DNA of 6,167 bases, from assembly GCA_002336815.1 (NCBI GenBank), contig DDEU01000082.1, positions 6,204-12,370 on the forward strand, written 5' to 3'. Positions 1 to 4,912 of this stretch are shown piece by piece. The notes under the pieces are model-generated. The model ran no database searches, was not told where the DNA came from, and was given only the letters and a program-made list of their open reading frames with translations. Position numbers and translations under genes: made by a program. The stretch's first letter is position 1; the number at the start of each line of letters is the position of its first letter. This DNA is from Chitinophagaceae bacterium UBA1946. GTDB lineage: Bacteria > Bacteroidota > Bacteroidia > Chitinophagales > Chitinophagaceae.

Positions 1-406
1 GACAACCAAAGTTCAGTTCAAAACCGTGGGCGCCGGTATCTTCGCATTTCTTTATCATTTCATGCCAGCTTTCCCGGTCATTGTCTGCCATCAGGGAAAT
101 GATCATGGCCCTGTCGGGGAATAGTTTGATGCATTCTTCTATTTCTCTCAGGTTGAGTTCCAATGGCCGGTCGCTGATGAGTTCGATGTTATTGAAACCC
201 ATCACCCGGTGACCGCCGTAGTTTACGGCTGAGTAACGGGAAGAAACATTTTTCACCTGGCTGCCCAGGGTTTTCCAAACCACGCCACCCCAGCCTGCTT
301 CAAAAGCACGGAGCACATTTATTTTTTTATCTGTTGGTGGTGCACTCGCCAGCCAGAAAGGATTGGGAGATTTGATGCCGAGAAAATTACAGGATATATC
401 TGCCAT
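1..406 (-). CDS. preA: Dihydropyrimidine dehydrogenase, FMN subunit PreA (N-terminal 135 codons, runs off left edge)
   Basis: This is the catalytic half of NAD(P)H-dependent dihydropyrimidine dehydrogenase, which reduces uracil or thymine to the 5,6-dihydro form with electrons relayed from PreT. My translation of the minus strand starts MADISCNFLGIKSPNPFWLA and shows the dihydroorotate-dehydrogenase-like barrel opening: LASAPPT at 19-25, AFEAGWGG at 34-41, a Lys-Thr pair at 45-46 in the FMN region, and ELNFGC at 130-135, matching the ELN(L/F)xCP strand of the family. The ATG at 404-406 is fixed by an in-frame TAA three codons upstream. The catalytic cysteine and C-terminal ferredoxin-like clusters expected in this family would lie beyond the window. 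The LASAxPT and AFEAGWG segments resemble animal dihydropyrimidine dehydrogenase more than E. coli PreA, from memory. It is separated from its partner preT by a small S23-like gene. The family call is secure; the exact pyrimidine preference is inferred. Confidence 0.93.
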   Translation of the reverse strand, partial: MADISCNFLGIKSPNPFWLASAPPTDKKINVLRAFEAGWGGVVWKTLGSQVKNVSSRYSAVNYGGHRVMGFNNIELISDRPLELNLREIEECIKLFPDRAMIISLMADNDRESWHEMIKKCEDTGAHGFELNFGC

Positions 407-414
407 GGGATGTT

Positions 415-443
415 ATTTTGAATGTTGTATTTTAAATGTTGAA
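415..443. repeat. Left arm of AT-rich inverted repeat bordering the S23-like gene
   Basis: Two motifs lie here on the plus strand: ATTTTGAATG (415-424) and TATTTTAAATGTTGAA (428-443). The first is the exact reverse complement of CATTCAAAAT at 807-816 and 821-830. The second matches the reverse complement of 823-838 at 15 of 16 bases. The inner motif overlaps the stop codon of the S23-like gene (432-434). The match is seen directly, but AT-richness makes some chance similarity likely. Confidence 0.55.
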
Positions 444-809
444 GTAGTGATTTGCTTTATCAGGTGTTTCCTGTGATGTTTTCACAATTTTTGTAAGAAT
501 ATTGATCATGTGTTCGATTTGTACCAGGTAAACGGTATAATCGATCTCTACCAATTTGCTTTTTTCTAATAGCCTTAGCCAATACTTTGTTTCCCTGGCT
601 TCCTTAGATGCTATTGCCATCTTCGATATAAAATCTTTTCTTGATTGGGCAGCTGTTGCTTCCTCAATATTTGCTCCAATGCTGGTTCCACTTCTTAATA
701 ACTGCTTTGAAAGAACAAACTCTTTACTTTCTGCCAAAACTTTATAAAGTTGAATTATAGACAATGAAAAATTAAATGACAACTCAAGTATTTTATTTTC
801 TGTCTTCAT
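432..809 (-). CDS. S23-type four-helix-bundle protein (23S rRNA intervening-sequence protein family)
   Basis: A 125-residue, all-helical protein of the family named after ORFs found in 23S rRNA intervening sequences and related to Avd of diversity-generating retroelements. The hallmark QLLRSGTSIGANIEEA lies at residues 36-51, followed by AQSRKDF (54-60), KMAIASKEARET (63-74) and YWLRLL (76-81), the usual core of the family at its usual length. There is no signal peptide, membrane segment or catalytic motif. The biochemical role of stand-alone members is not known to me. It has no obvious link to pyrimidine breakdown, yet it sits 32 bp after preT and 25 bp before preA, so it is probably co-transcribed. 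It is visibly more AT-rich than its neighbours, and imperfect inverted repeats border it, suggesting insertion into an older preT-preA pair. The family is sure; the function is not assigned. Confidence 0.9.
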   Translation of the reverse strand: MKTENKILELSFNFSLSIIQLYKVLAESKEFVLSKQLLRSGTSIGANIEEATAAQSRKDFISKMAIASKEARETKYWLRLLEKSKLVEIDYTVYLVQIEHMINILTKIVKTSQETPDKANHYFNI

Positions 810-838
810 TCAAAATTTATCATTCAAAATTTAAAATA
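806..838. repeat. Right arm of the inverted repeat, containing two tandem 13-bp units
   Basis: TCATTCAAAATTT occurs at 806-818 and again at 820-832, a 14-bp period, and the second copy runs into TTCAAAATTTAAAATA (823-838), which pairs with the left arm at 428-443. The start codon of the S23-like gene (807-809, minus strand) is part of the copy nearer the gene, so the repeat forms the whole spacer between the preT stop and that start. No Shine-Dalgarno sequence is present. Confidence 0.6.
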
Positions 839-841
839 ATA

Positions 842-2179
842 TCAGAGTCCAATAAATTTCAGAATCGCTGCGGCACCATCCTTACCTGCCTGCACAGCAT
901 CTACTACTTCTTTGCCTCCGTTCACTGCGTCACCGCCCGCAAACACACCAGGAATATTTGTAGCCGCTTTATCTTTCACGACAATCTTACCGTTGTTGTT
1001 TTCAAGTTTATTATTATTCACCAGCTCAGCAAATGGCATTTGGCCCGCGGCTTTAATGATCATATCTACTTCAAGTGTAAAAGTTTTACCGGTGTCAACA
1101 GGAGAACGACGACCACTGCCATCAGGCTCTCCCAATTCCATCACGCTGCAAACGAGTTGTTCTACTTTGCCATTGCCTTTTATCTCCTTAGGTGCTGCCA
1201 GCCAAATGATCTCACATCCATCCAGTTTGGCAATATCGAGTTCAACCTGTGTGCAGGGCTTTTCATTTTCTGTTCTGCGGTACACCATCGTCACTTCTTT
1301 TGCACCGAGGCGTTTGGCCTGTGTGGCAGCGTCGATCGCCGTCATACCCATGCCTATCACCGCAACCTTATCCCCAACCGGAATGGCAGGATAACCTTTT
1401 TCTCTTAAATTATAAATGAAGCTGATCGCATCTTCAACGCCTTCCAGGTCCTCCCCGGGAATTTCTAATTGTCTCGCCAGCCCAACGCCAATACCGAGAT
1501 ACACCGCATTGTAATTTTTTTGTAGTTCTTCCAATGAAATGTCTTTCCCTAGTTCCTGGTTATATTTTATTTCAATACCGCCAATACCGGTGATATAGTT
1601 CACTTCATCTTCACAAAACTGCGGTGTTACTTTATAAGCTGCAATGCCATAGGTCATTAAACCGCCACCCTTACTTTCTTTTTCAAAGATGGTTACATCA
1701 ACACCCTCACGGCTAAGCATATGTGCACAGCTTAAGCCAGCAGGACCAGCACCGACAATTGCCACTTTTTTACCTGTGGAAGCTTTGCGTGGAAAAAGCT
1801 GCCATTGCTTTTGCATGGCAATTTCTGTGGAGTAACGCTGGAGCTTTGCAATTGGAATGGCTTCTTCATGCATGAGGTTGTATACGCAGGCGCCTTCGCA
1901 TAATTTTTCTACGGGACAAACTTTACTGCAGCCTGCACCCATGATATTGCTGCTGAAAATAGTATGTGCAGAGCCTTTGATGTTGCCCGTTGAAATTTGT
2001 TTGATGAACTTGGGCACATCAATACTGGTGGGGCAGCTTTTCATACAGGGAGCGTCATAGCAAAACAAACAACGGTTTGCTTCAACCAATGCAGCATCGG
2101 CAGTTTCAAACGGAGGGTGAATATCACTGAAGTTTTTTTCGTATTCGGCTGCTGTTAAACGACTACTTGAAATTGACAT
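842..2179 (-). CDS. preT: Dihydropyrimidine dehydrogenase, NADPH/FAD/Fe-S subunit PreT
   Basis: PreT takes electrons from NAD(P)H through FAD and two [4Fe-4S] clusters and passes them to PreA for pyrimidine reduction in the cytoplasm. The 445-residue protein has an N-terminal cluster domain with cysteines 37, 40, 45, 49 and 84, 88, 94, 98; a FAD Rossmann motif VGAGPAG at 142-148; a second nucleotide-binding motif VIGMGMTAIDAA at 274-285 with YRR at 300-302; and a C-terminal GVFAGGDAVNGG at 411-422. Cysteine spacing equals that of pig dihydropyrimidine dehydrogenase (79, 82, 87, 91 and 130, 136, 140), and Gln114 falls where that enzyme uses Gln156 as a cluster ligand. GltD-type glutamate synthase subunits, the main alternative, typically have Glu there, and preA is nearby, so PreT is preferred. 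An in-frame TAA three codons upstream fixes the ATG start. It is slightly longer than E. coli PreT (about 410 residues). Confidence 0.94.
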   Translation of the reverse strand: MSISSSRLTAAEYEKNFSDIHPPFETADAALVEANRCLFCYDAPCMKSCPTSIDVPKFIKQISTGNIKGSAHTIFSSNIMGAGCSKVCPVEKLCEGACVYNLMHEEAIPIAKLQRYSTEIAMQKQWQLFPRKASTGKKVAIVGAGPAGLSCAHMLSREGVDVTIFEKESKGGGLMTYGIAAYKVTPQFCEDEVNYITGIGGIEIKYNQELGKDISLEELQKNYNAVYLGIGVGLARQLEIPGEDLEGVEDAISFIYNLREKGYPAIPVGDKVAVIGMGMTAIDAATQAKRLGAKEVTMVYRRTENEKPCTQVELDIAKLDGCEIIWLAAPKEIKGNGKVEQLVCSVMELGEPDGSGRRSPVDTGKTFTLEVDMIIKAAGQMPFAELVNNNKLENNNGKIVVKDKAATNIPGVFAGGDAVNGGKEVVDAVQAGKDGAAAILKFIGL

Positions 2180-2291
2180 GAATATTTATTTAGTAGAATC
2201 AAAAAGTTTAATAATAAAATCAACTGTTGAAAGGATTGCGACGCAACGATGATGCCATGAAAAACCATTGCAGGTATCAAAAAACACAGCG
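2180..2291. other. Intergenic gap between beta-ureidopropionase and preT, with a short palindrome
   Basis: The 112-bp gap holds an 11-bp palindrome, TTGCGACGCAA (2236-2246), inside CATCGTTGCGTCGC on the minus strand, a 14-mer resembling one in the gap before the beta-ureidopropionase gene. I see no convincing Bacteroidota promoter (TTG then TAnnTTTG at about 19-20 bp) and no hairpin followed by a T run, so nothing argues against readthrough from the upstream gene into preT. Confidence 0.4.
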
Positions 2292-3158
2292 CTACAGTTC
2301 CGTTATCTTACCATAGGTTTCCGGTCTTCTGTCCCGGAAAAATTGCCATTTGCTTCTTACTTCATCAATCAGGTCGAGGTCAAACTCAGCAACCAGCAAT
2401 TCATCTTTGTCTTCAGATGCGGTGGCAAAAATTTGTCCACGTGGATCAACAAAATAACTGGTACCATAGAATTTACCCAGGTTCCAGGGTGCTTCTGTGC
2501 CTACCCGGTTGATGCAGCCCATGAAATAACCATTGGCTACTGCATGTGCCGGCTGCTCCAGCTTCCACAGGTATTGTGATTGACCGACTGTAGTGGCAGA
2601 AGGATTGTAAACGATCTCAGCACCATTCAGTCCCAAACATCTTGCGCCGTCAGGGAAGTGACGGTCGTAACATATGTACACGCCCACTTTGGCATACTTT
2701 GTTTGAAATACCGGGTAGCCAAGATTGCCGGGTTTGAAGAAAAATTTTTCCCAAAAACCACCGGTATGCGGAATATGATTTTTTCGGTATTTACCAAGGT
2801 AAGTTCCATCCGCATCAATCACAGCAGCCGTATTGTACAACACACCGGATTGTTCTTTTTCATACACCGGTACAATGATCACCATGCTGTATTTTTTTGC
2901 ATATTCCGCCAGGCGATCAGTTGTAGGCCCGGGGACAGTTTCAGCAGAAGCATACCATTTGGCATCCTGGCCGGGACAGAAGTACGGCGTGTTAAAAATT
3001 TCCTGGAAGCACAAGATCTGTACGCCCTGCTTACCCGCCTCTTCAATGTATGGAATGTGCTTTTGAAACATTGCTTCCATGATCTCTTCAATGGTTCCTT
3101 CGCCTTCGGTTTTGGGCAACGATAATTGAATGAGGCCTGATTTAATTTTTCTTGCCAT
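2292..3158 (-). CDS. Beta-ureidopropionase (N-carbamoyl-beta-alanine amidohydrolase), nitrilase superfamily
   Basis: It hydrolyses N-carbamoyl-beta-alanine (from uracil) or N-carbamoyl-beta-aminoisobutyrate (from thymine) to the beta-amino acid, CO2 and ammonia, the last step of the reductive route. Counting 288 residues from the ATG at 3158, the nitrilase triad is visible: Glu53 in CFQEIF, Lys126 in KYRKNHIP, and Cys163 in YICYDRHFPDG. NLGYPVFQT, GAEIVYNPSATT and CINRVGTE (about 215-222) match the animal beta-ureidopropionase pattern closely, which separates it from N-carbamoylputrescine amidase, the nearest alternative. I chose this start because residues MARKIKSGLIQ begin the conserved domain; an in-frame GTG at 3194 would add 12 residues encoded by an AT-rich repeat. 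It lies between hydA and preT, as expected for the pathway. It is shorter than the human enzyme (about 384 residues), lacking its N-terminal extension. Confidence 0.93.
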   Translation of the reverse strand: MARKIKSGLIQLSLPKTEGEGTIEEIMEAMFQKHIPYIEEAGKQGVQILCFQEIFNTPYFCPGQDAKWYASAETVPGPTTDRLAEYAKKYSMVIIVPVYEKEQSGVLYNTAAVIDADGTYLGKYRKNHIPHTGGFWEKFFFKPGNLGYPVFQTKYAKVGVYICYDRHFPDGARCLGLNGAEIVYNPSATTVGQSQYLWKLEQPAHAVANGYFMGCINRVGTEAPWNLGKFYGTSYFVDPRGQIFATASEDKDELLVAEFDLDLIDEVRSKWQFFRDRRPETYGKITEL

Positions 3159-3316
3159 TGTAATTGTTTTGCCACTAATTGCACGAATGAACACGAATTT
3201 TCTTAATTAGTGTAATTCGTATAATTAGTGTAATAAATATTTTTTTACTTAGCTATTGTACTACTATTTAACATCGTTGTGTTACTCACTTGTACTGCGG
3301 GTTCTTTATTCAGCAA
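3159..3316. other. AT-rich gap upstream of the beta-ureidopropionase gene, with short repeats
   Basis: This 158-bp spacer separates hydA from the next gene. It contains TAATTAGTGTAAT twice (3204-3216 and 3222-3234) and related pieces nearer the start codon (CACTAATTGCACGAATG, 3172-3188, plus strand). Further right, 3272-3285 holds CATCGTTGTGTTAC. It is long enough for a separate promoter, but I could not identify one; there is no open frame worth calling and no clear terminator hairpin. Confidence 0.45.
3204..3234. repeat. Two direct copies of TAATTAGTGTAAT, 18-bp period
   Basis: The 13-mer at 3204-3216 is repeated exactly at 3222-3234, with the bases TCGTA between the copies. Related AATTAGTG and ATTCGTG words continue on both strands toward the beta-ureidopropionase start. 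Similar word mixtures are, to my recollection, common between genes in Bacteroidota, so this may be a dispersed repeat and not an operator; an 18-bp period would place two binding sites less than two helical turns apart. Confidence 0.6.
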
Positions 3317-4696
3317 TCAAATAATCTGCTTCACTTTACTCCGCTTAATAAATTTACCATACCCTTTCTGCACTTTGCAATCATTGTTGTCGATGGCTAC
3401 CTCGCCTCTTAACAATACTGTTTTTACTTTACCGGTTAATTCCCACCCTTCATATCCGCTGTAGTCTACATTCATGTGATGGGTGGCAGCAGACACGGTA
3501 TGTTTTTCGTTTGGATCGATCAGGATAATATCTGCATCGCTGCCAACAGCGATCGTTCCCTTGCGGGGGAACATGCCAAATATTTTCGCCGCATTTGTAG
3601 AAGATACTTCCACATATTTATTCAAAGTGATCTTTCCTTTATTTACGCCTTCGCTGAATAATAATTCCATCCTGTTTTCTATTGCAGGATGACCATTGGG
3701 TATCTTACTAAAATCATCCTTGCCCATTAGTTTTTGCTCCCACATAAAAGGGCAATGATCTGTAGCCACCACCTGCACCAAACCCTGGTTGATACCGGCC
3801 CACAAGGTTGCCTGGTCTTTCTTCTCTCTCAACGGCGGACTCATCACCCACTTGGCACCATCTTCCTGCTCGTACAAAGAAGCATCAATGATGAGGTACT
3901 GGATGCAGGTTTCCACAAACATTTTTTGATTACGCCTCGTTGCGTTGCGTACTGCATTGAGTGCACCTTCGCAGGTTAAATGAACAATGTAACCAGGGCA
4001 ACCCGTATAGCTTGCCATGTCAACAAAACGTTCGCTGGCTTCTGCCTCCGTAATTTCCGGTTGAGATAAATAATGATACAGCGGTGATAATTTTCCTTCG
4101 CTTCGGTGCTTCTGGACAAGGTAGTCGATCATATCGCCATTGGTAGCATGTACATTAATTAATCCACCGTGTTTTTTTACTTCTTCCATGAGGCCGATCA
4201 TCTGCCTGTCATCGATCATCAGTGCACCTTTGTACGCCATAAAGGTTTTGAAAGAAGTAATACCTTCCACCTCAATAAATTCCTGTATCTCCCTTTTCGT
4301 TTCTTCGTTAAAATCGGTGACGGCCATGTGAAAACTGTAATCACCCACGCAATTGTTATCGCTGCGACCCTTCCAGGCATCGAGTGCGTGGCGCAAACTT
4401 TTGCCCTGTGTTTGCAATACAAAATCTATCACCATGGTAGTGCCGCCGTATAAAGCAGCACGGGTACCGGTTTCGTAGTTATCGCTGCTATAGGTGCCCA
4501 TAAAAGGCATGTCTAAATGCACGTGCGGATCAATGCCACCGGGCATTACGAGTTTCCCGGAAGCATCAATGATTGTATCAGCTTTAACGTCGAGGTTTTT
4601 ACCGATGGTTTTAATGGTTTCTCCTTCGATAAATATATCAGCAATGTAATCTGCATCTGCGGTGATGATGCGGCCGTTTTGTATTAATACAGACAT
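3317..4696 (-). CDS. hydA: Dihydropyrimidinase (D-hydantoinase family)
   Basis: It opens the ring of 5,6-dihydrouracil or dihydrothymine to N-carbamoyl-beta-amino acids; family members also act on 5-substituted hydantoins. The 459-residue length is normal. The binuclear metal site of the cyclic amidohydrolases is complete: His58 and His60 in DPHVHLDMPF, the carboxylated lysine Lys150 in SFKTFMAYKG, His183 in NVHATNGD, His239 in YIVHLTCEGAL, and Asp313 in ATDHCPF. Tyr155, the usual oxyanion-stabilising tyrosine, is present, as are MSPPLR (285-290) and NGHPAIENR (334-342), the ring-binding segments of dihydropyrimidinases that argue against allantoinase or dihydroorotase. The N-terminal beta-sandwich strand (MSVLIQNGRIITAD) and the C-terminal strands flank the barrel. 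A TAA five codons upstream in frame fixes the ATG. It follows the permease after 155 bp of repeat-bearing spacer and precedes the beta-ureidopropionase that uses its product. Confidence 0.95.
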   Translation of the reverse strand: MSVLIQNGRIITADADYIADIFIEGETIKTIGKNLDVKADTIIDASGKLVMPGGIDPHVHLDMPFMGTYSSDNYETGTRAALYGGTTMVIDFVLQTQGKSLRHALDAWKGRSDNNCVGDYSFHMAVTDFNEETKREIQEFIEVEGITSFKTFMAYKGALMIDDRQMIGLMEEVKKHGGLINVHATNGDMIDYLVQKHRSEGKLSPLYHYLSQPEITEAEASERFVDMASYTGCPGYIVHLTCEGALNAVRNATRRNQKMFVETCIQYLIIDASLYEQEDGAKWVMSPPLREKKDQATLWAGINQGLVQVVATDHCPFMWEQKLMGKDDFSKIPNGHPAIENRMELLFSEGVNKGKITLNKYVEVSSTNAAKIFGMFPRKGTIAVGSDADIILIDPNEKHTVSAATHHMNVDYSGYEGWELTGKVKTVLLRGEVAIDNNDCKVQKGYGKFIKRSKVKQII

Positions 4697-4745
4697 AAGA
4701 TTTATTTTTTAGGGATTCATTTTGCACCCCTGGTTATGTTAGTTT

Positions 4746-4912
4746 AAGCCGGTCTGACCTTCGGTGCCGACCGGTGTTAGCTTAACTTACTTTCTTCATT
4801 TCAAGCCGGTCATACCTTCGGTGCCGACCAGTGTTACCTTAACCATTTTCTTTATTTCAAGCCGGTCTGACCTTCGGTGCCGACCGGTGTTACGCTACTG
4901 GTTTTCTTCATT
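4746..4912. repeat. Three tandem ~57-bp palindromic repeats overlapping the 3' end of the permease gene
   Basis: Three near-identical units start at 4746, 4803 and 4859 (spacings 57 and 56). Each has a GC-rich hairpin in an AT-rich setting: CCGGTC and GACCGG arms at 4749-4774, 4806-4831 and 4862-4887, with an inner ACC/GGT pairing around TTC. The first and third hairpins are identical; the middle one has changed bases, one of which (A4830) breaks an outer pair. Each unit ends in a T-rich TTTCTTCATT-like stretch on the plus strand. On the coding strand the rightmost unit encodes the permease tail VTPVGTEGQTGLK and the stop falls at the unit boundary. No T run follows the hairpins on the transcribed strand, so they are not typical intrinsic terminators; they could protect or process mRNA between permease and hydA, or be a REP-like element. 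Confidence 0.88.

Noticed and set aside
776..1408. Long plus-strand open frame opposite preT
   Set aside because: It is antisense to well-conserved preT codons, has cysteine- and histidine-rich non-family composition, and matches no protein family I recognise. The other plus-strand frames are rejected for the same reason.
842..2179. Glutamate synthase small subunit (GltD) for the flavoprotein
   Set aside because: Adjacency to preA, hydA and beta-ureidopropionase, and glutamine at the cluster-ligand position, favour PreT.
2180..2235. Bacteroidota-type promoter upstream of preT (TTG plus TAnnTTTG)
   Set aside because: The nearest candidate, ACTTTTTG after GTTGATT, lacks the TA and has the wrong spacing of about 13 bp.
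3159..3194. Twelve-residue N-terminal extension of the beta-ureidopropionase from an upstream in-frame start
   Set aside because: The upstream codon is GTG, and the extra residues are encoded by the AATTAGTG/ATTCGTG repeat patch. The family-like N-terminus begins at the ATG at 3158.
4746..4912. Palindromes as intrinsic terminators for the permease
   Set aside because: On the transcribed strand each hairpin is followed by A-rich and not T-rich sequence, and hydA follows in the same direction. T-rich flanks occur only on the plus strand, where no gene is transcribed.
4746..4912. CRISPR array
   Set aside because: Only three units, with the similarity extending through the whole period and no unique spacers; one unit is coding, and no cas genes are present.
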